Below are positions 8,495 to 18,582 of a DNA stretch of 44,387 nt, piece by piece; positions within the stretch are counted from its first letter, which is position 1, and each line of letters begins with the position of its first letter. Below the pieces are notes generated by a model that had not been told where the DNA came from, searched no databases, and saw nothing but the letters and a program-made list of their open reading frames with translations. Origin of the DNA: an uncultured Clostridia bacterium (GTDB lineage: Bacteria; Bacillota; Clostridia; UBA1381; UMGS1253); assembly GCA_934456295.1 (NCBI GenBank), contig CAKSHB010000009.1, positions 1-44,387 of the forward strand, given 5' to 3'. The translations under genes and the position numbers were made by a program.

Positions 8495-11400
8495 ATGAAA
8501 AACTATGACTGGCAAAATCCCGAAATTCTTCATATAAACCGCGAACAGCCGCGAAGCTTTTATATTCCGTTCGGCAGCGGAGAGAGTTCCAGAAAAGGTC
8601 TGAAAGCTTTTTCGCCGTATTACCGTTTGCTGAACGGCGACTGGGCATTTGAATATTTTGACAGAAGTATCGACTGCACGGAGGGTATAGAAAAAGAGGA
8701 TTTCTGCACGGACGGCTGCGATATAATCCCCGTACCGTCAAACTGGCAGATGTACGGCTACGATATTTGTCAGTATACAAACGTTAACTATCCGTATCCC
8801 GTCGATCCGCCGTATGTTCCCTCGGATAACCCCATGGGAGTATATATGCGCAATTTCACGCTCCACCGCAGCTGGGACAAACGTGACACATACATATTTT
8901 TTGAAGGTGTAAACTCTTGCTTTTACTTGTATATAAACGGCGCTCTTGCCGGCTACAGCCAGGGCGCCCATAACCCTGCCGAGTTTAACATTACACCGTA
9001 TCTGCACGAAGGCTCAAACAGAATTTGTGTAAAAGTTTTAAAATGGTGCGACGGCAGCTATATGGAGGACCAGGATTTCTACCGCCTGTCGGGCATTTTC
9101 CGCGATGTATACCTTCTGTCGCGCTCAAAATCGCACATACGCGACATTTTTGTGAAAACAGACCTTGACGCGTCGTATAAAAACGCATCTGTGTGCACCG
9201 AGATTGATTTTATCGGCAAAGAAAATGCCGCTTCGGAAAATGCTGATTTATTTGTATATGACCCATACGGAAAACTCGTTTACCATGCAGAAAATATCAC
9301 AGGCAGACACAGATTTGACATAGAAAATGCCATCTTGTGGAATTCGGAGCAGCCGCGCCTTTACGATTTTGTTTTCGTATGCGCCGGGGAATACATATGC
9401 CAGAAAATCGGTCTGAGAAAAATTGAGGTTGCAAAAAACTGCGCCCTGCTCATAAACGGAGTAAGCGTGAAGCTGAAAGGTGTAAACCGTCACGATACGC
9501 ACCCCAAGCTCGGGCATACAACGCCGTATGACCATATGGAGCTTGATTTAAAACAGATGAAGAGGCACAACATAAACACAATCCGCACATCGCACTACCC
9601 GAACACATCGGAATTTCTGTCGCTGTGTGACAAATACGGCTTTTACATCATAGATGAGGCAGATATCGAAGCACACGGCTTTTCAAACATATATCCAGGC
9701 TACGGATACCGCCCGGGCGACCCGACATACTGGATAAGCGATAAGCCCGAATGGGAGAAGGCTTTTGTTGACCGTGCGCAAAGACTTGTTGAACGCGACA
9801 AAAACCATGCGTGCGTCATCTTCTGGTCGCTCGGAAACGAATCGTGCTATGGCGCAAACCACGAAAAAATGGCAGAATGGATAAAATCGCGCGACACCTC
9901 GCGCCTCATACACTACGAACGGGCAGTAAATGCGGGCGACCCGCCGGCAGTAGATGTTGTAAGCAGAATGTATACAGGCTATGAGGGCGTTGAAAAAGAG
10001 GGCAAAAACAGGCACAAGGACAGCCGTCCTTTCTTCCTGTGCGAATATTCCCATGCAATGGGCAACGGTCCCGGCGACCTCGGGGATTACTGGGACATAA
10101 TAAACCGCTATCCGCGCCTCATAGGAGGCTGTGTATGGGAATGGGCAGACCACGCCGTAAGCGTGAGCGACGGTGAAGGCGGCTCATACAGCGTATACGG
10201 CGGATATTTCGGCGAGCACCCGAACGATTACAACTTCTGCGTTGACGGACTTGTTTTCCCCGACAGAAGCGCAAGTACGGGACTTTTAGAGCTTAAACAT
10301 GTGTATCAGTATGTTTCCGTACGCGCACTTGACCTTTCGGCAGGAAAAATCAGCGTCAGAAACAACTACGATTTTATAACTCTTGCAGGACTTGATTTAT
10401 ACTGGACACTCAGCCGCGACGGACGCACCGTATCACAGGGACGCATTGCGCTGCCATCGGTAAAGCCCCATTCAAGCGCCGTAATAAAGCTTAAGTATGA
10501 CCTTCCCGAAACATGCTCATACGGCTGCTATCTCGACCTGTCCGTGCGCACAAGCACGGATAATCTGTACAGCAAGGCAGGCTTTGAATGTGCGTTTACG
10601 CAGCTTAAAGCAGAATGTAAAAAAGCGGTCGTAGCGCAAAGTATATCCGACGGTGATTTGGTTGTGACCGAGGACAGCAAATACGCCGTAATTGAGGGTG
10701 AAAATTTCTCGTATACATTTAATAAGCATCTGGGCTTTTTCGAGAGCATTATATGCGGCGGCGTTGAGATGCTTGATGAGCCGATGACCCTCGGCATATG
10801 GCGCGCACCGACCGACAATGACAGAAACATCAAAAACACATGGACTTCACAGAGCATAAATGACAGCTATTCGACATTTGAAATTGCCCATGCAAAGACC
10901 GAAGCATATGACTCATACATAAAACACGCAGACGGAAAGCGGATAACGATAATTTCGGAAATACGCATTGCCTCGCCCGCAAGAATGCCGGCTATGAAGG
11001 GTACAATCCGGTATACCGTAAATGCATGCGGCAAAATTGATATTTTGCTGTCGGGAAAGGTTGCGGAGGAATTTGTTTATCTGCCGCGGCTCGGATTTGA
11101 CATAACCATGCCCTCCGACAACAAAAATACGGCATATTTCGGTAAGGGACCGCATGAAAACTATGTTGATGAATGTAAAAGCTCATATATGGGCTATTTT
11201 GAAACGCCCGTTGAAGATTACTATGTCCCCTATATCAAGCCCCAGGAACACGGCAACCGCACAAATGTACACTATGCCGCAGTATACGACATACTCGGGC
11301 GCGGTCTGCTGTTTGAAGGAAGCGACACTTTTGAGTTTGCGGCGTCGAACTACAGCATAGACGAGCTTTGTGAGAAACAGCTTTCGCATGACCTTGAGCC

Positions 11401-11569
11401 GAGCGCACAGACCTTTGTGAGAATTAATTATAAGGTCAGCGGTATAGGTTCAAACAGCTGCGGTCCCGAGCTTTTGGAAAAATACCGTCTTAATGAAAAA
11501 GACATTTCCTTCTCATTCTCGCTGAAACCGATATTTCTTGATAATGCCGATTTGATTGATTTGATGTAA
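8495..11569 (+). CDS. lacZ: Beta-galactosidase, glycoside hydrolase family 2 (LacZ type)
   Basis: 1024 residues, the same length as E. coli LacZ. Domain order: N-terminal jelly-roll sugar-binding domain (~1-215, with GSNRICVKVLKWCDGSYMEDQ), Ig-like domain (~216-315), TIM barrel (~316-600), second Ig-like domain, and the large C-terminal beta-sandwich. Acid/base Glu449 lies in FWSLGNESCYGANH and nucleophile Glu517 in FLCEYSHAMGNGPGD; the metal-site region IDEADIEAHGF is intact. No signal peptide, so it hydrolyses imported beta-galactosides in the cytoplasm. GGAGG lies before the ATG. It follows the AraC gene and ends at a clear terminator. Specificity within GH2 for other beta-glycosides cannot be excluded. 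Confidence 0.93.
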   Translation: MKNYDWQNPEILHINREQPRSFYIPFGSGESSRKGLKAFSPYYRLLNGDWAFEYFDRSIDCTEGIEKEDFCTDGCDIIPVPSNWQMYGYDICQYTNVNYPYPVDPPYVPSDNPMGVYMRNFTLHRSWDKRDTYIFFEGVNSCFYLYINGALAGYSQGAHNPAEFNITPYLHEGSNRICVKVLKWCDGSYMEDQDFYRLSGIFRDVYLLSRSKSHIRDIFVKTDLDASYKNASVCTEIDFIGKENAASENADLFVYDPYGKLVYHAENITGRHRFDIENAILWNSEQPRLYDFVFVCAGEYICQKIGLRKIEVAKNCALLINGVSVKLKGVNRHDTHPKLGHTTPYDHMELDLKQMKRHNINTIRTSHYPNTSEFLSLCDKYGFYIIDEADIEAHGFSNIYPGYGYRPGDPTYWISDKPEWEKAFVDRAQRLVERDKNHACVIFWSLGNESCYGANHEKMAEWIKSRDTSRLIHYERAVNAGDPPAVDVVSRMYTGYEGVEKEGKNRHKDSRPFFLCEYSHAMGNGPGDLGDYWDIINRYPRLIGGCVWEWADHAVSVSDGEGGSYSVYGGYFGEHPNDYNFCVDGLVFPDRSASTGLLELKHVYQYVSVRALDLSAGKISVRNNYDFITLAGLDLYWTLSRDGRTVSQGRIALPSVKPHSSAVIKLKYDLPETCSYGCYLDLSVRTSTDNLYSKAGFECAFTQLKAECKKAVVAQSISDGDLVVTEDSKYAVIEGENFSYTFNKHLGFFESIICGGVEMLDEPMTLGIWRAPTDNDRNIKNTWTSQSINDSYSTFEIAHAKTEAYDSYIKHADGKRITIISEIRIASPARMPAMKGTIRYTVNACGKIDILLSGKVAEEFVYLPRLGFDITMPSDNKNTAYFGKGPHENYVDECKSSYMGYFETPVEDYYVPYIKPQEHGNRTNVHYAAVYDILGRGLLFEGSDTFEFAASNYSIDELCEKQLSHDLEPSAQTFVRINYKVSGIGSNSCGPELLEKYRLNEKDISFSFSLKPIFLDNADLIDLM

Positions 11570-11595
11570 GCTTTTTATGTGAAATCCTCTCGGGA

Positions 11596-11639
11596 GGAGC
11601 TGCGGTAAAATGTTTCCGTTTTGCCTCAGCTCCTTTTTT
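11596..11639 (+). terminator. Rho-independent terminator after lacZ
   Basis: Stem GGAGCTG-c-GGTAAAA / TTTTGCC-t-CAGCTCC with one mismatch and one G-U pair, loop about 8 bases, followed by TTTTTT (11634-11639). Confidence 0.88.
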
Positions 11640-11641
11640 CG

Positions 11642-11670
11642 TTGTATTTTTTATTTACATGTGGTATACT
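11642..11670 (+). promoter_or_regulatory. Sigma-A promoter of mutS2
   Basis: TTGTAT (11642-11647), 17-base spacer, TATACT (11665-11670), 44 bases before the mutS2 ATG. Confidence 0.65.
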
Positions 11671-11713
11671 TGTATTCGGGAACAATTAAAGAGAAAATAA
11701 TCGGAGAAGAAAC

Positions 11714-14095
11714 ATGGAAAATAAATCGCTTCATATACTGGAATTTGATAAAATTTTAAATATAATGGCAGAATTTACAAATAACGACGCCGTAAAGCAG
11801 CGCATACGCACTCTGACGCCCTCAGCAAAGCTTGACGAGGCAGTATTTTGGCAGAAACAGACGAGCGAGGCTGTTTCCATGATACTGAAATTCGGCGAGC
11901 CGGGCAGCCTCAGTGCGCCCGATGTCACCGCGTCACTCAAACGCTGTGCCATGGGGGCAATTCTGTCGCCGAAGGAGCTTTTGGCGATTGCACGCGTGCT
12001 GAGCATTACGCGCATGGCTCTGCGCTATCTCGGAAGCGCCGCGGAGGGTGATATCGAATATCTGGCAGGCGTTTGCGAAACGCTCGTTGCCGTTCGCGCA
12101 CTTGAAGAGCAAATCGGCATGTGTATTCTCTCAGAGGACGAAATTGCGGACGGAGCAAGCGCCGAACTTTCATCAATACGGCGCAAAATACGCAGCAGGC
12201 GTGAAAAAATAAAAGACATGCTCGATTCAATGATTCATTCATCGCGCTATCAGAAATATTTGCAGGACCCGATTGTCACAATGCGCGGCGACAGATATGT
12301 AATTCCCGTGCGCGCCGAATACCGCGGCGAAATCGCCGGAATTGTGCACGATACGTCCTCATCGGGCGCAACGCTGTTCGTAGAACCCGCGGGCGTTGTT
12401 GAGGCAAACAACGAGATACACGCTTTGCATGCAAAGGAACAGGCGGAAATCGAGCGTATTCTTGCATCGCTGTCCGCCGAGGTATCCGAGTACAAAAACG
12501 AGATAGAATGTGACTACAGCGCCCTGTGCGAACTGGATTTTGTTTTCTGCAAGGGAAAGCTGTCAGTAAAATACGGCGCATGCGAACCGAAGCTTAACGA
12601 TAGCGGCATTGTTCACTTCAAAAAAGCACGCCATCCCCTCATAGCACAAAAAAGCGTCGTTTCAAACGACATATATCTCGGCGGCGATTTTGACACGCTT
12701 GTTATAACAGGTCCGAATACGGGCGGAAAAACGGTTACACTTAAAACGATAGGTCTTTTTTCACTCATGGCCGCCTCGGGGCTTCATATTCCTGCCGGCG
12801 ACAATTCACAGGCAGCGGTATTTGAAAGTGTGTGGGCAGATATAGGCGATGAACAGAGCATTGAGCAAAGTCTGTCAACCTTTTCATCGCATATGACAAA
12901 CATAGTTCACATAATTAATAACATAAGCACAAACTCGCTCGCACTGTTTGACGAGCTCGGCGCCGGCACAGACCCTGTTGAAGGTGCGGCTCTTGCCGTG
13001 TCGATACTTGAATATCTGCGGCTTTCGGGCGTGACAACCGCTGCAACCACTCATTACAGCGAGCTGAAGCTTTTTGCGCTGTCTACCCCGGGCGTATGCA
13101 ACGCCTCATGCGAATTTGATGTGAAAACGCTGCGCCCGACATACAAGCTGCTTATAGGCGTACCGGGAAAATCCAATGCTTTCGCAATCTCCTCACGACT
13201 CGGTCTTGACGACACGATAATATCACGCGCAAAGTCGCTTATGAGTGAGGATAACGTACGCTTTGAGGACCTGATAAGCGGTTTGCAGGAAAGCAAAAAA
13301 ACAGCCGACGATGAAGCACAGAAGGCTCTCGCGCTGCGCCGTGAGGCAGACGAGCTGAAAGCAAAAATACAGGAGCAGAAAAAAACTCTCGAAAGCAAGC
13401 GTCAGAAAATGCTTGATGAGGCACGCCGCGAGGCAAGGCGCATAATTGCAGACGCAAAGGACGAAAGTTCGGATATAATAAAAGAACTCGGCGCACTGCG
13501 CAAAAATGTGCATGCGGACGGAATTGATAAAACGATTGAAAATGCGCGCACACGCCTCAGAAAAAAGGGCGACGCTCTTGACGCAAGCTTTTCGGACATT
13601 TTAAAGCCGAAAACACAGCATGATGCGCCGAAAACCGTAAAATCCGGCGATAAAGTTGAGGTTTTGTCGCTCGGACAGGTGTGCGACGTAATAAAACCGC
13701 CCGACGCCGATAAAAACGTTCAGGTTCAGGCCGGGGCTCTGAAAATTAATGTAAAGCTTTCCGATTTGCGGCTTGTGACAAAAATGCCGCCGAAAATTAA
13801 AAGCGTCAAAAAATCCGCAAAGGCTGTCGGCTGCAATGTCAGCCGTGCAAACGTTAAAACGGAGATAGATTTGCGCGGCATGACGCTTGAAGAGGCGGTT
13901 ATGGACGCCGACAGATTTATTGATGACGCATATATGGCGGGGCTGAAAAATGTCAGCATAATCCACGGTAAAGGTACGGGCGTGCTCCGCAGCGGAATTT
14001 CAGATTTGCTGCGTCGCCACAAGCTCGTAAAATCCTTCAGGCTCGGCAGATACGGCGAGGGTGAGGACGGAGTTACAATCGCCGAACTGAAATAG
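11714..14095 (+). CDS. mutS2: MutS2 family endonuclease/ATPase
   Basis: 793 residues, usual length. The N-terminal clamp/lever region is followed by the ABC-type ATPase with Walker A GPNTGGKT (about 333-340), signature region DEQSIEQSLSTFSSH, and Walker B ALFDELGAGTDP. A long charged coiled-coil (about 510-600) leads to the C-terminal Smr nuclease domain (about 717-793) with DLRGM and HGKGTGVLR. The MutS mismatch-recognition domain is absent. MutS2 proteins suppress homologous recombination and, in Bacillus, act on collided ribosomes through the Smr domain. GGAG precedes the ATG. Confidence 0.95.
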   Translation: MENKSLHILEFDKILNIMAEFTNNDAVKQRIRTLTPSAKLDEAVFWQKQTSEAVSMILKFGEPGSLSAPDVTASLKRCAMGAILSPKELLAIARVLSITRMALRYLGSAAEGDIEYLAGVCETLVAVRALEEQIGMCILSEDEIADGASAELSSIRRKIRSRREKIKDMLDSMIHSSRYQKYLQDPIVTMRGDRYVIPVRAEYRGEIAGIVHDTSSSGATLFVEPAGVVEANNEIHALHAKEQAEIERILASLSAEVSEYKNEIECDYSALCELDFVFCKGKLSVKYGACEPKLNDSGIVHFKKARHPLIAQKSVVSNDIYLGGDFDTLVITGPNTGGKTVTLKTIGLFSLMAASGLHIPAGDNSQAAVFESVWADIGDEQSIEQSLSTFSSHMTNIVHIINNISTNSLALFDELGAGTDPVEGAALAVSILEYLRLSGVTTAATTHYSELKLFALSTPGVCNASCEFDVKTLRPTYKLLIGVPGKSNAFAISSRLGLDDTIISRAKSLMSEDNVRFEDLISGLQESKKTADDEAQKALALRREADELKAKIQEQKKTLESKRQKMLDEARREARRIIADAKDESSDIIKELGALRKNVHADGIDKTIENARTRLRKKGDALDASFSDILKPKTQHDAPKTVKSGDKVEVLSLGQVCDVIKPPDADKNVQVQAGALKINVKLSDLRLVTKMPPKIKSVKKSAKAVGCNVSRANVKTEIDLRGMTLEEAVMDADRFIDDAYMAGLKNVSIIHGKGTGVLRSGISDLLRRHKLVKSFRLGRYGEGEDGVTIAELK

Positions 14096-14168
14096 TGCAT
14101 TTATGTGCCTTTTTAATCATTTCTGTAAATAAACTGTAATATTTATTTAACCAAAGCGAAAAAAACGC

Positions 14169-14197
14169 TTGACTTTTTATGCATTTTGTGCTAAAAT
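14169..14197 (+). promoter_or_regulatory. Sigma-A promoter of veg
   Basis: TTGACT (14169-14174), 17-base spacer, TAAAAT (14192-14197). Predicted start is 20-25 bases before the GTG start codon. The veg promoter is classically strong in Bacillus. Confidence 0.7.
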
Positions 14198-14227
14198 AAG
14201 CTCATAAAGTATACAGGGGTGAAAAGC

Positions 14228-14503
14228 GTGATTGAAAGAAATGATTTGGTACTTGTTAAAAAAAGCCTGCAAAAAAATATAGGCAGAAAGGTTCGTCTGA
14301 CTTCTAAGAAAGGACGCAAATCGACAGTTGTGCGCCGCGGCACCATTGAGAGCATATACCCCAGCATTTTTACCGTCAGACTGGACAAGCTTCCCGATGA
14401 TGAGGGAGAAACAAGATGTGTTTCGTACAGCTATGCCGATATACTTACAAAAACCGTCGAAATAGCTATGTACAAACAGCCGCAGCAATGCAATAAGTCA
14501 TAA
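14228..14503 (+). CDS. veg: Veg family protein
   Basis: 91 residues, small basic SH3-like barrel of the Veg family. Family features: LQKNIGRKVRLTSKKGRK, then GTIESIYPSIFTVRLD and the diagnostic RCVSYSYADILTKTVE. B. subtilis Veg is 86 residues and influences biofilm matrix expression and early spore outgrowth; its biochemical role is unsettled. I chose GTG at 14228 because AGGGG sits about 8 bases upstream and the N-terminus then matches the family; a GTG nine bases earlier overlaps the SD. Confidence 0.9.
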   Translation: MIERNDLVLVKKSLQKNIGRKVRLTSKKGRKSTVVRRGTIESIYPSIFTVRLDKLPDDEGETRCVSYSYADILTKTVEIAMYKQPQQCNKS

Positions 14504-14572
14504 TTCATATTTTCGTAAAACACAGACAGCAAGGACATGCAAAAAAACGCGCATAAATTTATTTATAGCTTG

Positions 14573-14597
14573 AAACGGCTGATTATCGGCCGTTTTT
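14573..14597 (+). terminator. Terminator after veg
   Basis: AAACGGC / GCCGTTT stem with a 9-base loop and T-run (14593-14597), about 70 bases after the veg stop and before the rarA RBS. Confidence 0.65.
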
Positions 14598-14639
14598 CGT
14601 TTATACAAAGCCGTATCAAAGCGGCACGGAGGTGAGAAA

Positions 14640-15917
14640 ATGCAAACCCCTCTTGCGGACATGGTCCGTCCGAAAACGCTTGATGACGTTGTCGGACAGA
14701 AACATATTCTCGGCAAAGGCAAAATCCTATACAATCTCATACAGTCGCGAAAAGCGCCAAACATGATTTTTTACGGTCCGAGCGGCACGGGAAAAACCAC
14801 CGTTGCAAACATTATTGCAAATTCGATGAATAAAAGGCTCTATAAGCTCAATGCGACAACAGCCTCCGTGAGCGACATACGTGCCATCGTAAAGGAACTT
14901 GACACGCTGTTTAACTCCGACGGTGCGCTTTTGTATCTGGACGAAATTCAGAATTTTAACAAAAAACAGCAGCAGTCGCTTCTTGAATTTATTGAAAACG
15001 GTTCGCTTACGCTCATTGCGTCAACAACGGAAAATCCGTATTTTTACATATATAATGCCATACTTTCACGCTCCAATGTGTTTGAATTCAAACCTGTTGA
15101 GCAGTCTGAAATTGTATCGGCGCTCATGCGCGGTGCAAAGGTTTTTGCGCAGAATATGGGAAATATCGAAATCGGTTTTGAGGACGGTGTACTGCCTTTT
15201 ATCGCCTCGGTGAGCGGCGGCGATGTGAGAAAGTCGCTCAATACGCTTGAGGTATGTATAATGGCGTCACCGCCGCAGAAAAACGGCAGCATATCGGTTA
15301 CGCTTGAGCAGGCACAGCAGGCGGCACAAAAAAAGGCAATGCGCTATGACCGCGACGGCGACAGCCACTACGACATACTGAGCGCTTTTCAAAAATCAAT
15401 CCGCGGTTCCGACCCCGACGCGGCAATTCATTATCTCGCAAGGCTGCTTACCGCGGGTGATATCATATCGGCATGCAGACGCCTGCTTGTTATTGCCTCC
15501 GAGGATATCGGCATGGCATATCCGCAGGCAGCCGCAATCACAAAAGCCTGTGTCGATTCGGCTCTCCAGCTCGGTCTGCCCGAGGCACGCATTCCGCTTG
15601 CACAGGCAGTAATCCTGCTTGCCACATCGCCGAAAACAAACTCGGCAATATGTGCCATTGATGCGGCAATGCATGATATTGAGAGCATGGATGTGGGAGG
15701 TGTACCGAGTAATTTGCAGGACTCGCACTACAGCGGCGCCCAAAAGCTCGGACACGGGCAGGGATACAAATATGCGCATAATTATGAAAATAACTATGTA
15801 AAGCAGCAGTATCTTCCCGACAATATAAAAGACAAGGTCTACTATAACCCGGGCGATAACAAAAATGAGGCAGCAATCGCCGCATACTGGAAAAAGATTA
15901 AGGACAAATCGGAATAA
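14640..15917 (+). CDS. rarA: Replication-associated recombination protein A (RarA/MgsA), AAA+ ATPase
   Basis: 425 residues. N-terminal PLADMVRPKTLDDVVGQKHI is the RarA/clamp-loader opening; Walker A GPSGTGKT is at 46-53, Walker B LLYLDEIQ around 98-104, sensor 1 IASTTENPYF. The C-terminal tetramerisation domain includes RGSDPDAAIHYLARLL and ASEDIGMAYPQA. RarA acts at stalled forks and opens DNA duplex ends. GGAGGTGA lies before the ATG. The final stretch YKYAHNYENNYVKQQYLPD is typical of the family. Confidence 0.95.
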   Translation: MQTPLADMVRPKTLDDVVGQKHILGKGKILYNLIQSRKAPNMIFYGPSGTGKTTVANIIANSMNKRLYKLNATTASVSDIRAIVKELDTLFNSDGALLYLDEIQNFNKKQQQSLLEFIENGSLTLIASTTENPYFYIYNAILSRSNVFEFKPVEQSEIVSALMRGAKVFAQNMGNIEIGFEDGVLPFIASVSGGDVRKSLNTLEVCIMASPPQKNGSISVTLEQAQQAAQKKAMRYDRDGDSHYDILSAFQKSIRGSDPDAAIHYLARLLTAGDIISACRRLLVIASEDIGMAYPQAAAITKACVDSALQLGLPEARIPLAQAVILLATSPKTNSAICAIDAAMHDIESMDVGGVPSNLQDSHYSGAQKLGHGQGYKYAHNYENNYVKQQYLPDNIKDKVYYNPGDNKNEAAIAAYWKKIKDKSE

Positions 15918-15952
15918 ATCATATTTTGCAATCTCACAGGGAGGTATATAAA

Positions 15953-17749
15953 TTGGAAAAGCTTCTTATGGGCAATGAAGCCATAGCATACGGTGCTGCC
16001 GCCGCAGGCGCCGGCGTTGTATCAGGTTATCCCGGAACACCCTCGACCGAGGTTCTGGAAACCGTTGCCAAAATAAACAAAGACAAAAAGATATATGTTG
16101 AATGGTCGTCCAACGAAAAAGTCGCTCTCGAAGTTGCCGCAGGCGCCGCATATGCAGGCATGCGCAGTATGGTGACGATGAAGCAGGTGGGCTTAAATGT
16201 TGCCTCAGACCCGCTTATGAGCCTGGCTTATGTCGGTATAAAGGGCGGCATGGTGATACTTGTCGCAGATGACCCCGGTCCGCTTTCGTCACAGACGGAG
16301 CAGGACACGCGCCATTTTGCGCGGTATGCAAATCTGCCCGTGTTTGACCCGTCAACGCCCGATGAGGCATACGAGATGACAATTGCGGCATTTGAGCTTT
16401 CGGAAAAAATCGGAAAGCCCGTTTTTCTGCGTCCCACAACAAAGGTCTGTCACTCCTGTGCAACGCTGAATGTCCCCGACAGCTTCAGTGTACGCGCTGC
16501 GGAAGGGTTTGTCAAAGACCCGAAATGGGTTATATTTCCGCCGTTGGCATACAGGGCGCATGTCGAAATCGAAAAGCTTATGCTCTCGCTTTCGGAGGAG
16601 CTGTCCTCTTCGCGTTTTAATTCCTGCTGCGGCAGCGCCGAAATCGGTATTGCCGCCGGCGGTGTTTCATATACATATGTAAAAGAAATCACCGAGAGGT
16701 TTAATCTTGATTTTCGCATATTAAAAATCGGCATAACAAATCCTTTCCCCGAAAAACTCGCAAAAGAATTTATAAGCGGATTAAAACGCGTAATTGTTTT
16801 TGAAGAGCTTGACCCCGTAATTGAGGAGGGGCTGATTGAAACCGCATACAAAAACGGCATACCGGTTGAAATTTTGGGCAAAAAGAGCGGTGATACCCCT
16901 TGTGCCGGCGAATTTACATATGAAACTGTAAAAAGCGGTATTGAAAAAATTTCGAACATTGCCCTCGGAGAGGAGGAGCGCAGGCTCACTCCGCCCCCGC
17001 TCCCCGTCAGAAACCCCGTACTGTGTGCCGGCTGTCCGCACAGGGCTTCGTTTTATGCGGTAAAGCGCGCCATGAAAGGTCAAAAGGCAGTATTTACCGG
17101 CGACATCGGCTGCTATACACTAGGAAATGCAAAGCCGCTCGAAATGACCGACACATGCCTTTGTATGGGCGCCGGAATAACTGTCGCGCAGGGACTGCAC
17201 CGTGCCGAACCCGATACGGCGCATATTGCCTTTGTAGGCGACTCAACATTTTTCCATACGGGCATACCGGGCATTGTGAATGCGATATATAACAGAACTG
17301 ATATAACCGTTGTAATTTTGGACAATTACACAACCGCCATGACAGGTCATCAGCCCCACCCCGGCATCGGCAAAACCATGATGGGCGAAAATCACGGCAA
17401 AATCGACATATACAGTGTTGTAAAGGCGCTCGGTGTAAGCTATGCTGCAAAAGCAAACCCGTTTGAGCTTGAAAAAGCCGAAAGCATTATAAAAGAGGCG
17501 GTACAGACAAAAGGCGTCAGCGTTGTCATATTTGAGTCGCCGTGCATAGCTCTTGTGAAACCGGCACAAAAAGTCACCATAAGCAGCGAAAAATGCCGTG
17601 CATGCAGAAAATGCATAAACGAAATCGGCTGTCCGGCGCTTTTTGTCGGCGATGACGGCAAAGTGTTTGCGGAAGCCTCGCTATGCACAGGCTGCGGACT
17701 TTGCATGGACATATGCCCGTTTGACGCGATAGGAGGTGAGGCTCTGTGA
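15953..17749 (+). CDS. iorA: Indolepyruvate:ferredoxin oxidoreductase, alpha subunit
   Basis: 598 residues, full length. The N-terminal pyrimidine-binding domain (NEAIAYGAAAAGAGVVSGYP) is followed by the TPP-binding core with GDIGCYTLG and FVGDSTFFHTGIPG and by a C-terminal dicluster ferredoxin segment (CRACRKC, CTGCGLCMDICPFDA) for two [4Fe-4S] clusters. With IorB it oxidatively decarboxylates arylpyruvates to aryl-acetyl-CoA and reduces ferredoxin, an oxygen-sensitive step of aromatic amino acid fermentation. Start set at TTG 15953-15955 because GGGAGG lies 8 bases upstream; the TTG at 15926 lacks an SD. Only 35 bases after rarA, so possibly co-transcribed. Confidence 0.93.
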   Translation: MEKLLMGNEAIAYGAAAAGAGVVSGYPGTPSTEVLETVAKINKDKKIYVEWSSNEKVALEVAAGAAYAGMRSMVTMKQVGLNVASDPLMSLAYVGIKGGMVILVADDPGPLSSQTEQDTRHFARYANLPVFDPSTPDEAYEMTIAAFELSEKIGKPVFLRPTTKVCHSCATLNVPDSFSVRAAEGFVKDPKWVIFPPLAYRAHVEIEKLMLSLSEELSSSRFNSCCGSAEIGIAAGGVSYTYVKEITERFNLDFRILKIGITNPFPEKLAKEFISGLKRVIVFEELDPVIEEGLIETAYKNGIPVEILGKKSGDTPCAGEFTYETVKSGIEKISNIALGEEERRLTPPPLPVRNPVLCAGCPHRASFYAVKRAMKGQKAVFTGDIGCYTLGNAKPLEMTDTCLCMGAGITVAQGLHRAEPDTAHIAFVGDSTFFHTGIPGIVNAIYNRTDITVVILDNYTTAMTGHQPHPGIGKTMMGENHGKIDIYSVVKALGVSYAAKANPFELEKAESIIKEAVQTKGVSVVIFESPCIALVKPAQKVTISSEKCRACRKCINEIGCPALFVGDDGKVFAEASLCTGCGLCMDICPFDAIGGEAL

Positions 17750-18342
17750 GATACGATGTATTAATCGCAGGCGTTGGCGGTCAGGGCACAATCCTTGCCT
17801 CACGCATACTTGCGGCAGCTTCCATACTGCGCGGCGAATTTGCAAGAACAGGCGAAACAATCGGCATGAGCCAGCGCGGCGGCTGTGTTGTCAGCAATGT
17901 GCGTCTTGACGGCAAAGACGTGAGTCCGTACATACCACAGGCACAATCCGATTTACTTCTCGGATTTGAACTTGCAGAGGCTGCGCGAAATATGCCGCGG
18001 CTCAAATGTGACGGCAGCGCTGTTGTGAACACACAGGTTATAAAGCCCGTGTCGCTGTCACTCGGTATAGGCGGCTATGATACGGACGAAATATGTAAAT
18101 ATATTACATCAAACTGTAAAAAAACGGTCTTTGTTGACGGATATGCGCTTGCAAACAAAGCAGGCTCGCCGAAAGCCGTAAATATCGTTCTTCTCGGCGC
18201 TGCATGCGGCGCGGATTTGCTCCCGTTTAACCGTGAAGAGCTTACTGCCGCAATAAAAAACGGTGTTGCGCCGAAGTTTGTTGATATGAACCTTTGCGCA
18301 TTCGGATACGGTTTTGACGCAGGGAAAAACCATGACAGATAG
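17746..18342 (+). CDS. iorB: Indolepyruvate:ferredoxin oxidoreductase, beta subunit
   Basis: 198 residues, gamma-type 2-oxoacid:ferredoxin oxidoreductase fold. YDVLIAGVGGQGTILASRIL is the family opening and GETIGMSQRGGCVVSNVRL the conserved middle. It starts at a GTG overlapping the iorA stop (GTGA), which implies translational coupling and one-to-one subunits. No aryl-CoA ligase gene (the common third member) follows; the unit ends at a terminator. Confidence 0.93.
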   Translation: MRYDVLIAGVGGQGTILASRILAAASILRGEFARTGETIGMSQRGGCVVSNVRLDGKDVSPYIPQAQSDLLLGFELAEAARNMPRLKCDGSAVVNTQVIKPVSLSLGIGGYDTDEICKYITSNCKKTVFVDGYALANKAGSPKAVNIVLLGAACGADLLPFNREELTAAIKNGVAPKFVDMNLCAFGYGFDAGKNHDR

Positions 18343-18376
18343 TTTTTATCCGCATTTATACTTATCGAAAATTATG

Positions 18377-18417
18377 AAAGCGTTTTGCCTTATGTTTTAT
18401 GGGCAAAACGCTTTTTT
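18377..18417 (+). terminator. Rho-independent terminator after iorAB
   Basis: Thirteen-base perfect stem AAAGCGTTTTGCC / GGCAAAACGCTTT followed by more T residues; loop TTATGTTTTATG. Confidence 0.92.
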
Positions 18418-18494
18418 ACGACATAAAACCGCAGCAGCAATAACCTATATGCAGTCATGTTAATATTGTACAAATTTTTGAAAATATTTTACCC

Positions 18495-18523
18495 TTGTTT
18501 ACAGTCTTTATATATTGTATAAT
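18495..18523 (+). promoter_or_regulatory. Sigma-A promoter of the secreted lyase gene
   Basis: TTGTTT (18495-18500), 17-base spacer, perfect TATAAT (18518-18523); start near 18530. RBS AAGGAG lies at about 18568-18573. Confidence 0.72.
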
Positions 18524-18582
18524 TAAATCATAATATATGAACGTTTTTTTGTTAACTTTTTATCAAAAAGGAGTGTGGAAAA